Assembly (NCBI RefSeq): GCF_010729665.1
Contig: NZ_AP022610.1
Span: 4,650,001 to 4,714,000, forward strand
DNA: 64,000 nt
Reading direction: 5' to 3'
DNA from: Mycolicibacterium madagascariense
GTDB lineage: Bacteria > Actinomycetota > Actinomycetes > Mycobacteriales > Mycobacteriaceae
Shown here: positions 17,881-26,748 of the stretch, piece after piece
How positions within the stretch are numbered: the stretch's first letter is position 1
Layout of the letters: each line of letters starts with the position of its first letter
Position numbers and translations under genes: made by a program
The notes under the pieces: generated by a model
Told to the model about the DNA's origin: nothing
Database searches by the model: none
Seen by the model: only the letters and a program-made list of their open reading frames with translations

Positions 17881-18852
17881 ATGCGCGCCATCGTGCTCGA
17901 CGCCCCAGGACCGCCGTCGTCGCTGACCATCAGGGAACTGCCGACGCCGGAACCCGCCGCGGGTTGGGTCCTCATCGCGGTCGAAGCGTTCGGCCTCAAC
18001 CGCTCCGAGCTGCACACCAGGCTGGGCCTGGCCGACGGGGTGACCTTCCCGCGGGTGCTCGGCATCGAGGCCACCGGCACCGTGGCCGCGTGCCCGGGCG
18101 GCGAATTCTCCGTCGGTCAGCAGGTCGTGGCCATGATGGGCGGCATGGGACGGACCTTCGACGGCGGCTACGCCGAGTACACCTGCGTGCCGGCCGGTCA
18201 GGTGATCGCCTTCGAGAGCACCCTGGACTGGGCGACGCTGGGTGCGGTCCCCGAGATGTTGCAGACCTCCTACGGGTCGCTGACCGTCGGGCTCGACGCG
18301 CGGGCCGGCCAGACGATCCTCGTCCGCGGCGGTACGTCGTCGGTCGGGATGGCCACCGCCGTGCTCGCCAAGCGCCTCGGCCTGACGGTCCTGTCCACCA
18401 CGCGCAACCCTGCGAAGGCCGCGGCGCTCCGCGCGATCGGCGTGGACCACGTGGTCGTCGACGACGGCCACGTCGCGTCGGCCGTCCGCGAGATCGTTCC
18501 CGCCGGGGTGGACGCCGCCCTCGAATTGATCGGCACGCCAACACTTCCCGACACCCTGCGCGCGACCCGGGTGCACGGCGTCGTCTGCTTCACGGGCATG
18601 CTGTCCAACCAGTGGACGGTGCGCGACTTCTACCCCATCGAATACCTGCCGCGCGGCGTCCGGCTCACCGCCTACGCGGGCGACGCAGCCGATCTACCCG
18701 CACCGGTTCTGCAGGAGTTCCTCGACGACGTCTCGGCCGGCCGCGCCACGGTGCCGATCGATCACGTCTACCGCTTCGACGAGATCGTCGCGGCGCACAC
18801 GGCCATGGAATCGGGGACGGCGCACGGCAAGCTCGTCGTCACGACCGCGTAG
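17881..18852 (+). CDS. Zinc-independent MDR oxidoreductase (quinone reductase-like)
   Basis: 323 residues of the medium-chain dehydrogenase family. The N-terminal catalytic fold (LNRSELHTRLGLADGVTFPRVLGIEATG) has no zinc ligands. The NADPH-binding site is VRGGTSSVGMATAVLAKR near 143. These features fit NADPH:quinone or enoyl reductases. The start ATG follows GGAAGG by 8 nt. The upstream double palindrome points to tight repression by an inducer-responsive regulator, possibly a TetR protein, although the preceding TetR gene has its own different palindrome. Confidence 0.85.
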   Translation: MRAIVLDAPGPPSSLTIRELPTPEPAAGWVLIAVEAFGLNRSELHTRLGLADGVTFPRVLGIEATGTVAACPGGEFSVGQQVVAMMGGMGRTFDGGYAEYTCVPAGQVIAFESTLDWATLGAVPEMLQTSYGSLTVGLDARAGQTILVRGGTSSVGMATAVLAKRLGLTVLSTTRNPAKAAALRAIGVDHVVVDDGHVASAVREIVPAGVDAALELIGTPTLPDTLRATRVHGVVCFTGMLSNQWTVRDFYPIEYLPRGVRLTAYAGDAADLPAPVLQEFLDDVSAGRATVPIDHVYRFDEIVAAHTAMESGTAHGKLVVTTA

Positions 18853-18965
18853 GCGGGCCGGCTGACGCACTCGCCGGTCGGCGCCTCCCCGGCCATCGGC
18901 AACTGGGTATAGTCAGATATATCCAGCAGGGGCGGCCAGCCCCGCCCACGACCCGAGGAGCCACC

Positions 18966-19496
18966 ATGACCGAAGCCGTGACCACGACGACCAGCCACGT
19001 CGCCACCCGTCTGGACATCGCGACGTCGGTGCCGTTCGAAACCTTCTGCGACGCACTGGAATCGGCAGCGCCACGATTCCAGCGGGGGCCCATCGACGAC
19101 ATCGCCGCACGCGGGGGTTCGTGGGACGAGGTGCTGGCCGCGGTCGCTCGCAACGCCCCCCACGGCCTGATGATCTTCTCCAGCCTCGAGGCCGCGCCCC
19201 TCATGGCGACGGCCGGGATTGCGACCCGCGCCACCGGCTATCTCATCGGCAATCACACGATCGCCGAGCGGATGTTCCGGCACGACCCGCTGGCCCTGCT
19301 CTACGCGCCGCTGCGCATGCTCGTGCACGCCGACGACGACGGCAACGCCGTGCTGAGCCTCGACCAGCCGAGCACGCTGTTCGGGAGCCTGGAGGATCCA
19401 CGGATCACCGCCGTGGGCCGCGAACTCGACGGGAAGGTGCGCGGCCTGCTCCACGCGATGGGAATCGAGGCCCACTTCCCCACCGACGGCGACTGA
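18966..19496 (+). CDS. DUF302-like protein
   Basis: 176 residues, soluble, no signal peptide. The core from GLMIFSSLEAAPLMATAG through YLIGNHTIAERMF to PLRMLVHADDDGNAVLSLDQPS follows the DUF302 layout, a small alpha/beta domain of unknown role. The start ATG has CGAGGAG 6-8 nt upstream. The 113-bp gap after the oxidoreductase contains TATAGT (18908-18913) and the palindrome GATATATC (18916-18923), so it probably has its own promoter. Confidence 0.65.
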   Translation: MTEAVTTTTSHVATRLDIATSVPFETFCDALESAAPRFQRGPIDDIAARGGSWDEVLAAVARNAPHGLMIFSSLEAAPLMATAGIATRATGYLIGNHTIAERMFRHDPLALLYAPLRMLVHADDDGNAVLSLDQPSTLFGSLEDPRITAVGRELDGKVRGLLHAMGIEAHFPTDGD

Positions 19497-19535
19497 CGCG
19501 GCGGCCGTCGCGCGAGGGGCGGCCGGGACCGGGTA

Positions 19536-19621
19536 ACCTCAACCCCCAATGGTGTGCCGGGAAGTCTGGTCGGCTCACGGGCGTCGGCGTCCGTGATGAT
19601 GTGACTGCCAACGACTGAGGT
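19536..19621 (+). promoter_or_regulatory. Structured nhaA leader, candidate riboswitch or RNA switch
   Basis: ACCTCA (19536-19541) can pair perfectly with TGAGGT (19616-19621), which contains the nhaA Shine-Dalgarno. The enclosed RNA can form a GCCG/CGGC hairpin (19556-19574) and a 7-bp hairpin ACGGGCG/CGTCCGT with a TCGG loop (19577-19594). Closing of the outer helix would hide the ribosome site, a typical translation-control layout. No known class was assigned with confidence. Confidence 0.45.
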
Positions 19622-19626
19622 GTGCC

Positions 19627-20952
19627 TTGCCGGACGACGACCTGCCCCGCTCACCGCGCGCCCTGTTCGCCCGTGGGTCCTGGGCCGAGACCTCGCGCAT
19701 CTCGGCGATCCTGCGCAAGGAGACCGTCGGCGGGGCACTGCTCCTGCTCGCCACCGTCGTCGCCCTGGTCTGGGCGAACTCACCCTGGTCGGCGTCCTAC
19801 ACCGCGCTCGGTGACCTGCGCGTCGGCACCGACGCCCTCGGTCTGCACCTCGATCTGAGTCTGCGCACGTGGGCCGCCGACGGGCTGCTGGCGATCTTCT
19901 TCTTCATCGTGGGCCTGGAACTGAAACGGGAGTTCGTCGCAGGCGACCTGCGCGACCCGGCCCGCGCGGCCCTTCCCATCGCCGCCGCGGTCGGCGGAAT
20001 GATCGTCCCCGCAGCGATCTTCGTCGCCCTCACCGCCCACGTCGGCGACGGGGCGGTGCGCGGCTGGGCCATCCCGACGGCCACCGACATCGCCTTCGCC
20101 GTCGCGGTCCTCGCGGTCATCTCCACCCACCTGCCCTCGGCGCTGCGGACGTTCCTGCTGACCCTCGCGGTCGTCGACGACCTGCTCGCGATCACGGTCA
20201 TCGCGGTGTTCTACACCGACCACATCGACGTCGTCGCCCTCGCCGCCGCCGTCGTTCCGCTGTCGCTGTTCGCGCTGTGCGTGCAGCGCCGCATCCGATC
20301 GTGGTGGCTGCTGCTGCCGCTGGCGTTCCTGGCCTGGGTGGCGGTGCACCAGTCGGGCATCCACGCCACCGTCGCCGGGGTGCTCCTCGGATTCACCGTC
20401 CCCGTGCTGCGCAGTGCCGCCGCGGGCGGACCCGATGCCGGACCGGGGCTGGCCGAGCACTTCGAGCACCGCACTCGCCCGCTCTCGGCCGGTGTCGCGG
20501 TGCCGGTGTTCGCCTTCTTCGCCGCCGGAGTGAGCGTCGGTGGCTTCGCCGGTTTGACCACCGCACTCGGGGACCCGATCGCGCTGGGCATCGTCTGCGC
20601 CCTGGTCGTCGGCAAACCCGTCGGCGTCTTCGCGACCACCAGACTGCTCGCGGCGGCCACGCGCGCGAGCCTCGATGCGGCGCTGCGCTGGATCGACGTC
20701 TTCGGTATCGCCCTGCTCGCCGGAATCGGGTTCACCGTCTCCCTGCTGATCGGCGATCTGGCCTACGGCATGGACTCCGGGCGAGACGATCACGTCAAGA
20801 TCGGGGTCCTCACCGGTTCGGTGGCCGCCGCCGTCCTCGCGTCGGTCGTATTGAGCCTCCGCAACCGGCATTACCGCGCCGTCTGCGCCGAGGAGTCCCA
20901 GGACGACGACCACGACGGCATCCCCGACGTGTACGAGTCGCACCGGGACTGA
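19627..20952 (+). CDS. nhaA: Na+/H+ antiporter NhaA
   Basis: 441 residues, about 12 membrane helices. It exchanges sodium for protons across the cytoplasmic membrane. The paired transport aspartates are at 184-185 in [10 protein letters not shown], and other NhaA blocks are clear ([45 protein letters not shown]). It starts at TTG with TGAGG close upstream. The C-terminus is unusual: it ends in [12 protein letters not shown], which has the spacing of an EF-hand/TSP3-type calcium loop. The leader may be translation-controlled. Confidence 0.95.
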   Translation: MPDDDLPRSPRALFARGSWAETSRISAILRKETVGGALLLLATVVALVWANSPWSASYTALGDLRVGTDALGLHLDLSLRTWAADGLLAIFFFIVGLELKREFVAGDLRDPARAALPIAAAVGGMIVPAAIFVALTAHVGDGAVRGWAIPTATDIAFAVAVLAVISTHLPSALRTFLLTLAVVDDLLAITVIAVFYTDHIDVVALAAAVVPLSLFALCVQRRIRSWWLLLPLAFLAWVAVHQSGIHATVAGVLLGFTVPVLRSAAAGGPDAGPGLAEHFEHRTRPLSAGVAVPVFAFFAAGVSVGGFAGLTTALGDPIALGIVCALVVGKPVGVFATTRLLAAATRASLDAALRWIDVFGIALLAGIGFTVSLLIGDLAYGMDSGRDDHVKIGVLTGSVAAAVLASVVLSLRNRHYRAVCAEESQDDDHDGIPDVYESHRD

Positions 20953-20959
20953 ACCTGAT

Positions 20960-21658
20960 TCAGATCCGCGCGGGCGCCGGGCCGTCGACGATCAGCGGGG
21001 CCAGGGTCACCGCCGGGCGCGGCAGCTGCCACCGTTCACAGCCCTCGCGCAGGGCGTCGTCGACGGCGCCCACGATGGCCGACAGCTGAGGGGCGCGGTC
21101 GTCGAGCCACAGGTCGGCCGATCCGCCGCTCAGCATGATCCGGTGGATCGGCGAGCCGCACGTCTTCAGCAGCGCCGTTCGGCACAGCAGCCGTTCGGCC
21201 GTCGACGCCCATTCCACGGCCCCCGCGGCGGCGTCGACGTCGCCGTGCAGTCCGATGATCTTCAGCCGCCGATCTCCGAACACCAGCGGCGAGCTCTCGT
21301 CGAGGTAGAGGTACGTCGTCCGATGCGCCAGTTTGCCGAGGCGCGCGATCTGCGGCGCCGTGGCGACGACGAACCGAAACACCCCCAGATGGACGGCGCG
21401 GCGCAGGCACTCGGTATGCGGCGAGCACCGGAAGACGATCTGCGTGGGCCGGATGCCGCGGCGCTGCACCAGGTCGAGCTCGTCGTCGTCACGAGCGGTG
21501 ACCGTGACCCCGTGTGCGCGGACCCAGGCCGCGACGGCGCGGTCGGTCAGCGCGGCGGCCGGTACGCCGCAGGCGGCGCCGGAGATGCCGCGCCGCACCA
21601 GTTCGAAGGAACTGCGCAATCGAGGGTCTGCATCGGTGATGTCCATGGCAAGAGTCAT
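20960..21658 (-). CDS. LysA-like (fold-type III) protein lacking the PLP lysine
   Basis: About 232 residues. The stretch AAWVRAHGVTVTARDDDELDLVQRRGI, then RPTQIVFRC and later LKIIGLHGD and IMLSGGSADLW, follows the beta/alpha-barrel of diaminopimelate decarboxylases (ARW..EGL..DVASGGEL..A..AG, IVFHGNNK, GLHCHIGS, LNLGGG). The protein begins after the usual PLP lysine motif, and the aligned position is Ala. The C-terminal catalytic domain of LysA is also missing. It is therefore likely a non-catalytic barrel. The start is uncertain (21688, 21658 or 21646). It is divergent from a paralogue. Confidence 0.6.
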   Translation of the reverse strand: MTLAMDITDADPRLRSSFELVRRGISGAACGVPAAALTDRAVAAWVRAHGVTVTARDDDELDLVQRRGIRPTQIVFRCSPHTECLRRAVHLGVFRFVVATAPQIARLGKLAHRTTYLYLDESSPLVFGDRRLKIIGLHGDVDAAAGAVEWASTAERLLCRTALLKTCGSPIHRIMLSGGSADLWLDDRAPQLSAIVGAVDDALREGCERWQLPRPAVTLAPLIVDGPAPARI

Positions 21659-21794
21659 GCCGTCAGATCTACTCCGACGACGGGGCACACCCCCGCATCC
21701 ATACGGAGTCCTAACGCGGCAGGCCCCGAAATTTGCGCGACGTTGACTCCGATGGCGCAGGGGCAGAGCGGGAGTCGGGTCACGCGGAGAGCGG

Positions 21795-21832
21795 CGTCAA
21801 GGGCGCGTCAAAGTCGTCGCGATCGCCGTCAA
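21795..21832. promoter_or_regulatory. Phased CGTCAA direct repeats between divergent LysA-like genes
   Basis: CGTCAA occurs at 21795, 21806 and 21827, spacings of 11 and 21 bp, so the copies lie on one face of the helix. The first two are within the longer match GCGTCAA. This spacing is typical of sites for winged-helix response regulators. The rest of the 21659-21923 gap shows no gene. Confidence 0.4.
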
Positions 21833-21923
21833 CAGATCGTCAGGAATCCGTAGGCACGACGCGACGAGGCGTAGAGCTTGAATCAGAGCCGCCGCTGGCG
21901 CGGCCAAGCCAGGAGCGTGCCCC

Positions 21924-22685
21924 ATGACGACGTTCGATCTCCCCCATTCCACCGCCGCCCCCTCACGTCTCGGGGTGCCGGGGCATTCGAATGACCGGCT
22001 TGCGCTGTACCGCAGGGTATTTCGCGAGGCGGCGATCGTGTGCCCCGCCGACGTCCTGGCGCGAACCGGCATGGCGGCCGCGGTGCGCACGCACGGCCAC
22101 GGGGTCGAGGTGCGCTCGCTCGATCAACTCGCCGTCGCGACGTCACTCGGCATTCCCGCATCGCGGATCGTCCTGCAGGACGACGGCACGACCGCCGCCC
22201 CGATCCGGCGCGGTGTCGATGCCGGCGTGGGCCGGATCGTGCTGGCCTGCTCGGAGCAGGTCAAGGTGCTCGCCAGCTGCGCGATGCGTCGGCAACGAAT
22301 CATGCTGGACGTCAAGGCCGATGCCGTCGATGCGGTCCTCGCGTGCACGCGACTCGAACTCGTCGGACTGCACGCCCGGTTGGCCCCCGCCGCGGGCGTG
22401 CCCGACTACGTCGACGTCGTCGCCGAGATGGTCGCCCACATGGCGTGGATCCGCCGCAGGCACCGCCTCATCACGACCCGTGTCAGCCTCGGGGGTGGCC
22501 GCCTGCTCTCCGACACCGCGGAGCCGAGCGAGCTGCGGGACTTCGACGCGGCACTGGAGGATGCCTTCGACGATGCCTGCGCCCGCTTCCGGTTTCCGCG
22601 ACCGGCATTGATCCTCACACCCTGGTGCGACGGACGACCCGTGCCGATTTCCGCTCGCGGCGAAGAGCTTTGGCACGTCCCGTAA
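21924..22685 (+). CDS. LysA-like (fold-type III) protein lacking the PLP lysine
   Basis: 253 residues. GVEVRSLDQLAVATSLGI, ASRIVLQDDGTT, IRRGVDAGVGRIVLAC, LVGLHARLAP and VSLGGGRLLSD line up with the diaminopimelate decarboxylase barrel. At the place of the PLP lysine (A-x-K-A in LysA) the aligned residue is Asp, and no C-terminal substrate domain follows. It is probably a pseudoenzyme that keeps the barrel for another role, for example binding PLP-free ligand or a partner. The GGAGCG before the ATG (21910-21915) supports the start. Paralogue of the 20960-21658 gene, facing away from it. Confidence 0.65.
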   Translation: MTTFDLPHSTAAPSRLGVPGHSNDRLALYRRVFREAAIVCPADVLARTGMAAAVRTHGHGVEVRSLDQLAVATSLGIPASRIVLQDDGTTAAPIRRGVDAGVGRIVLACSEQVKVLASCAMRRQRIMLDVKADAVDAVLACTRLELVGLHARLAPAAGVPDYVDVVAEMVAHMAWIRRRHRLITTRVSLGGGRLLSDTAEPSELRDFDAALEDAFDDACARFRFPRPALILTPWCDGRPVPISARGEELWHVP

Positions 22686-22715
22686 GGGTCGCGTCAAGAT
22701 TGGCGATGCGGGCGT

Positions 22716-23363
22716 ATGGATGACGTCCAGAACGTGGCCGCCCGGTGGGCGCGGTGCCAGTCTCGAGATGTGACGGATGAACATCGCTCTGCCGGGGGGC
22801 ATGTCGACGCCCCCGACGAGGGGAACGGCTCGGCCTCGTGGTCGAGCCGGGCCCGGCACCGGGTGCTCGACGGTCGGTACGCGTGGGGGTCACTCGACGT
22901 CGGAGCCAGCCGGCAGGGATTCCGGCACTACCGGCTGGTGGTCTTCCCGCCGGGCGTGACCGCGTCCGAGCGGCGCCGCATCCGGCTGGCTCGCAGCTGG
23001 CCCACCTGGGGAGCGGTGGCCTTCACCGCCTGCCTCTCGATCCTGTGCACGGCCCTGGGGCCGTGGACGGGTCTGATGGCGTCGACGGCGCTGTGGCTGA
23101 GCTCGGGCATCCTGGTGCGCCTGCGGGCCGGTGACGTGGCGACCCGCGTGCGGACCCTGTCGGTCGTGCTGATGGACCGACACCACGATCCGCGCTCCGC
23201 CGAGCGGATCGCGTTGATGGCGGACGTGGCCGAACGACTCACCCACGCCGATCGTCTACTCCAAGAACAGAAGATCTCCGCGGCGTGCCACGAACTCGCC
23301 TGGGGTCTCGCCTACGACCTGCTGGCACTCGGCCAGTCGGCGCACCCCTCCACTCACGGATGA
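22716..23363 (+). CDS. Conserved mycobacterial-type membrane protein, unknown function
   Basis: 215 residues. A polar N-terminus is followed by the block VLDGRYAWGSLDVGASRQGFRHYRLVVFPPG. Two hydrophobic segments then follow near 98-135 (WGAVAFTACLSILCTAL and GLMASTALWLSSGILV), and the C-terminus is helical. The motif layout resembles proteins I recall as DUF6611, but this is not certain. The start may lie further in (for example GTG/ATG codons before residue 45). It follows the LysA-like gene by 30 bp on the same strand, so the two may be co-transcribed. Confidence 0.55.
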   Translation: MDDVQNVAARWARCQSRDVTDEHRSAGGHVDAPDEGNGSASWSSRARHRVLDGRYAWGSLDVGASRQGFRHYRLVVFPPGVTASERRRIRLARSWPTWGAVAFTACLSILCTALGPWTGLMASTALWLSSGILVRLRAGDVATRVRTLSVVLMDRHHDPRSAERIALMADVAERLTHADRLLQEQKISAACHELAWGLAYDLLALGQSAHPSTHG

Positions 23364-23374
23364 GGATCGCACCC

Positions 23375-23536
23375 ATGTCGAACGTCGTTCAGCTCCTGGG
23401 CATGTTGACCATCCCCACGACCGTCCTCCTGGTGTGCCGGCAGCTCAATCTGCGCGCGGACGCGAGCACCGCGCAGCGCGGACCGGGCGGTCGCCGAGTC
23501 ACTGCTGGAAGCGGTACCCCATGCCCGCCTCGGTGA
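23375..23536 (+). CDS. Small ORF with one hydrophobic segment
   Basis: 53 residues; the N-terminal half (VVQLLGMLTIPTTVLLVC) could be a membrane helix and the tail is basic. GAGGAT at 23362-23367 lies about 7 nt before the ATG. It overlaps the 3' end of the convergent kdpE gene by 38 bp. No homologue is recognised and it may not be expressed. Confidence 0.3.
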   Translation: MSNVVQLLGMLTIPTTVLLVCRQLNLRADASTAQRGPGGRRVTAGSGTPCPPR

Positions 23537-24218
23537 TGAGGTGCTGCGGATGGGACGGGTCGTCCTCCAACTTGCGCCGCAACTGCGCGAGATAGACACG
23601 CAGATAATGAGATTGGTTGGCGTGGCTGGGCCCCCACACCTCCTTGAGGAGGTCCTCCTGACCGACCAGCTTGCCCGGATTGCGCACCAGCATCTCGAGC
23701 ATCCCCCACTCCGTGGGCGTCAGATGGACGTTGACGCCGGCCCGGGTGACGCTCTTGTTGGCCAGGTCCACGCTGAACGCGGCGGTGTGCACCACCGGTT
23801 CCGCGGCGCCGGTGGCCGAGGCTGCGCCGCGCCGGACCGCCGCCCGCAGCCGAGCCAGGAACTCGTCCATGCTGAAGGGCTTGGTGACGTAATCGTCTGC
23901 GCCGGCGTCGAGTGCCTCGACCTTCTGGGTGGGATCGGTGCGCGCGGACAGCACGATCACCGGCACGGTCATCCAGCCGCGCAGGCCCTCGAGCACCCGC
24001 AGCCCGGACATGTCGGGCAGTCCGAGATCGAGGATCACGACGTCGGGGCGCCGGTCGACGGCCGCGCGCAACGCCGAGGCGCCGTCGGCGGCGGTGATGA
24101 CGTCGTAACCGCGGACCGACAGGTTGATGCGCAGGGCGCGCAGGATCTGCGCATCGTCGTCGACGACGAGCACCTTCGTCTTGGCCGGGGCCGACCTGGC
24201 GGGGTCGATCGGCGTCAT
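23499..24218 (-). CDS. kdpE: KdpE, response regulator of the potassium ATPase operon
   Basis: 239 residues, OmpR/PhoB type. The receiver has VLVVDDDAQ, a phospho-acceptor in VILDLGLPDMSG, and the Lys in YVTKPFSMDE. A winged-helix DNA-binding domain (~145-239) ends in GMGYRFQ. It activates kdp transcription when KdpD phosphorylates it. The start overlaps the kdpD stop (ATGA), indicating translational coupling. Its likely site is the 11-bp-period repeat at 31766-31785. Confidence 0.95.
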   Translation of the reverse strand: MTPIDPARSAPAKTKVLVVDDDAQILRALRINLSVRGYDVITAADGASALRAAVDRRPDVVILDLGLPDMSGLRVLEGLRGWMTVPVIVLSARTDPTQKVEALDAGADDYVTKPFSMDEFLARLRAAVRRGAASATGAAEPVVHTAAFSVDLANKSVTRAGVNVHLTPTEWGMLEMLVRNPGKLVGQEDLLKEVWGPSHANQSHYLRVYLAQLRRKLEDDPSHPQHLITEAGMGYRFQQ

Positions 24219-26740
24219 GCGTCGATCTCGTCCGCCGGTGCGGCGAGGTCGATGACGACGGTCAGGCCTCCGCCCGGGGTGTCGGTGACGTGCACGGTGC
24301 CGCCCATCGCCTCGACGAAACCCCGTGCGACGGAGAGGCCGAGACCGACACCGGTGGTGTTGTCGTAGTCGCCGAGGCGCTGAAAGGGCGCGAACACCTG
24401 GTCTTCGGTACCGCGGGCGATGCCCGGCCCCTCGTCGGCGACGTTGAGCAGCACGCGATCGCCCACCCGGGCGGCGTTGATGCGGATGACGCTGTTCGGC
24501 GCATACCGCAGCGCGTTGTCGATCAGGTTGCCCAGCACGCGTTCGAGCAGTCCGCTGTCGGCCATCGCGACGGCGTCACCGACTTCGACCTTGATCCGGC
24601 CGAGCCCGGACTCGTGCAGACCGGTGACACCCCTGCCGACGCCGACGAGCGCGCGCTGCACCGTCTCCTCCAGGTAGACCCGGGTCAGGTCGGGAGTGAC
24701 GACGCCGGCGGCCAGCCGCGAGGAGTCCAGCAGGTTGCCCACCAATCCCGTGAGTTGGTCGATGGATTCCTCGATGGTGGCCAGTAGTTCGGCGGTGTCC
24801 TCGGCGGAGAACCCGACGTCCTCGGCGCGCAGGCTGGACACCGCGGCCTTCGCCCCGGCCAGCGGGGTGCGCAGGTCGTGGCTGACCGCCGAGAGCAGGG
24901 AGCGACGCAGTTCGTCGGCCTGTGCGATGGCATGGGCCCGGCCCGCCTCCTCGGTGAGGTCGCGCTGCTTGATCAGTCCGACGGCCTGCCGGGCGACGAC
25001 GCCGAGCACCCGACGATCCCGGGCCGCGAGCCGCCTGCCCGCCATCAGCATCCAGAACTCGTCGTCGCCCACCTCGATGGCCGTGTCCGCGGAATCGACG
25101 TCGACGCAGGGGCTTTGGCCGACGCAGGCGACGATCCCGGTACCGCTGCGCAGGATGCTGACGGCGCGCTGCGAGTACGTCTCGCGGACCCGCTCCAGGA
25201 GCATGTCCAGATCCGCGCCGCGCAGCACCGCTCCGGCGAACAGGGTCAGCAGTTCGGCCTCCTGCGAGGCGCGGCGGGCCTCGCGGGTGCGACTGGCGGC
25301 GCGGTCGACGAGGACCGCCACGGCGATCGCCATGGCCAGCAGGACGACCTCGGTCACGGCGGCGTCGGGTTCGGCGATGGTGAAGCTGAAGCGCGGGTTG
25401 GTGAGGAAGTAGTTGAGCAGCAGTCCCGACAGCAGCGCGGACAGGATCGCCGGGGCGACGCCACCGAGCAGCGCGACGACGAGGACGCCGACGAAGAACA
25501 GCGCACTCTCACCGCCGATGCCCAGGTAGGTGTCGAGGAAGACGTAGGTGACGGCGCAGATGATGGACGGCACGAAGAGCGCGGCGAGCCACGACATCAG
25601 CCGTCGTTGTTGCGGCGCAATCGAATTGAGGGAGAACCCGCGGCTGGCTTCCTCGTGGGTCACCATGTGCACGTCGATCTTGCCCGAGTGCTGCACCGTG
25701 GCCGCGGCGATGCCCTCGTCGAAGATGCGCGCCCAGCGCGAGCGCCGCGACGTGCCGAGAACCAGCTGAGTGGCGTTGATCTCGCGCGCGAAGTCCAGCA
25801 GGGACGCCGACACGTCGTCCCCGACGACTGCGTGCACGGTGGCCCCGAGGCTGGTGGCGAGTTCGCGCACCTTGCCCATCTGCGGGGCGGACACGCCGGC
25901 CAGGCCGTCTCCCCGCACGACGTGGACGACCATGAGTTCGGCGCTGGACCGCGACGCGATGCGCGAGGCTCGGCGCACCAGCGTCTCGGACTCCTCGCCA
26001 CCGGTCACCGCGACGACGACGCGTTCCCGGGCCTCCCAGGTGTCGTTGATCTCGTGGTCGGCGCGATACTTGGCGAGCGCCGCGTCGACCTGGTCGGCCA
26101 GCCACAGCAGTGCCAGTTCGCGCAGGGCCGTCAGATTGCCTTGGCGGAAGTAGTTCGACAGTGCCGCGTCGACCTTCTCCGGGGCGTAGACGTTGCCGTG
26201 AGACATTCTGCGCCGCAACGCCTCTGGCGAGATGTCGACCAGCTCGATCTGATCGGCGGCGCGGACCACCTCGTCGGGGACGGTTTCCCGCTGTTCGATA
26301 CCGGTGATCTGGGCGACCACGTCGTTGAGGCTCTCGAGGTGCTGGACGTTGACCGTGGTGATGACGGTGATGCCCGCGGCCAGGATCTCGTGAACGTCCT
26401 GCCACCGCTTGGCGTTTCGGCTGCCGGGAGCATTGGTGTGGGCCAACTCGTCGACCAGGACCACCTCGGGCCGACGTGCGATCACCGCCTCGACGTCGAG
26501 TTCGGCGAACCGGCTCCCGCGGTAGTGCACGTAGTGCGGCGGGACGACCGGAATCCCCGTCAGTTCCGCGGCGGTCTTCTTGCGGCCGTGGGTCTCCACC
26601 ACCGCCGCCACCAGATCGGTGCCGCGGTCGAGCCGCCGGTGCGCCTCCCCGAGCATCGCGAACGTCTTCCCGACGCCCGGGGCGGCACCCAGGTAGATGC
26701 GCAGCTCGCCGCGCTTGGTCTGATACTGGGAGACCGTCAT
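24215..26740 (-). CDS. kdpD: KdpD, sensor histidine kinase for potassium/turgor
   Basis: 841 residues. The N-terminal KdpD domain has a Walker A-like GAAPGVGKTFAM at ~18-29 and VDELAHTNAPGS near 95. A universal-stress-type domain (~230-360) and four membrane helices (~385-490) follow, then a GAF-like region, HisKA with VSHDLRTPLAG (phospho-His), and HATPase motifs including DNALRYA and DEGPGI. It senses low potassium or osmotic stress and phosphorylates KdpE. It starts 8 bp after kdpC. Confidence 0.95.
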   Translation of the reverse strand: MTVSQYQTKRGELRIYLGAAPGVGKTFAMLGEAHRRLDRGTDLVAAVVETHGRKKTAAELTGIPVVPPHYVHYRGSRFAELDVEAVIARRPEVVLVDELAHTNAPGSRNAKRWQDVHEILAAGITVITTVNVQHLESLNDVVAQITGIEQRETVPDEVVRAADQIELVDISPEALRRRMSHGNVYAPEKVDAALSNYFRQGNLTALRELALLWLADQVDAALAKYRADHEINDTWEARERVVVAVTGGEESETLVRRASRIASRSSAELMVVHVVRGDGLAGVSAPQMGKVRELATSLGATVHAVVGDDVSASLLDFAREINATQLVLGTSRRSRWARIFDEGIAAATVQHSGKIDVHMVTHEEASRGFSLNSIAPQQRRLMSWLAALFVPSIICAVTYVFLDTYLGIGGESALFFVGVLVVALLGGVAPAILSALLSGLLLNYFLTNPRFSFTIAEPDAAVTEVVLLAMAIAVAVLVDRAASRTREARRASQEAELLTLFAGAVLRGADLDMLLERVRETYSQRAVSILRSGTGIVACVGQSPCVDVDSADTAIEVGDDEFWMLMAGRRLAARDRRVLGVVARQAVGLIKQRDLTEEAGRAHAIAQADELRRSLLSAVSHDLRTPLAGAKAAVSSLRAEDVGFSAEDTAELLATIEESIDQLTGLVGNLLDSSRLAAGVVTPDLTRVYLEETVQRALVGVGRGVTGLHESGLGRIKVEVGDAVAMADSGLLERVLGNLIDNALRYAPNSVIRINAARVGDRVLLNVADEGPGIARGTEDQVFAPFQRLGDYDNTTGVGLGLSVARGFVEAMGGTVHVTDTPGGGLTVVIDLAAPADEIDA

Positions 26741-26748
26741 CGATCGGA

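Noticed and set aside
18901..18925. GGGTAT as a SigF-type -10 upstream of the DUF302 gene
   Set aside because: No GTTT-type -35 is found at the required distance.
17136..19496. 786-codon frame running through the TetR, oxidoreductase and DUF302 genes
   Set aside because: Only the last 176 codons are gene-like; the rest is out of frame with two convincing genes.
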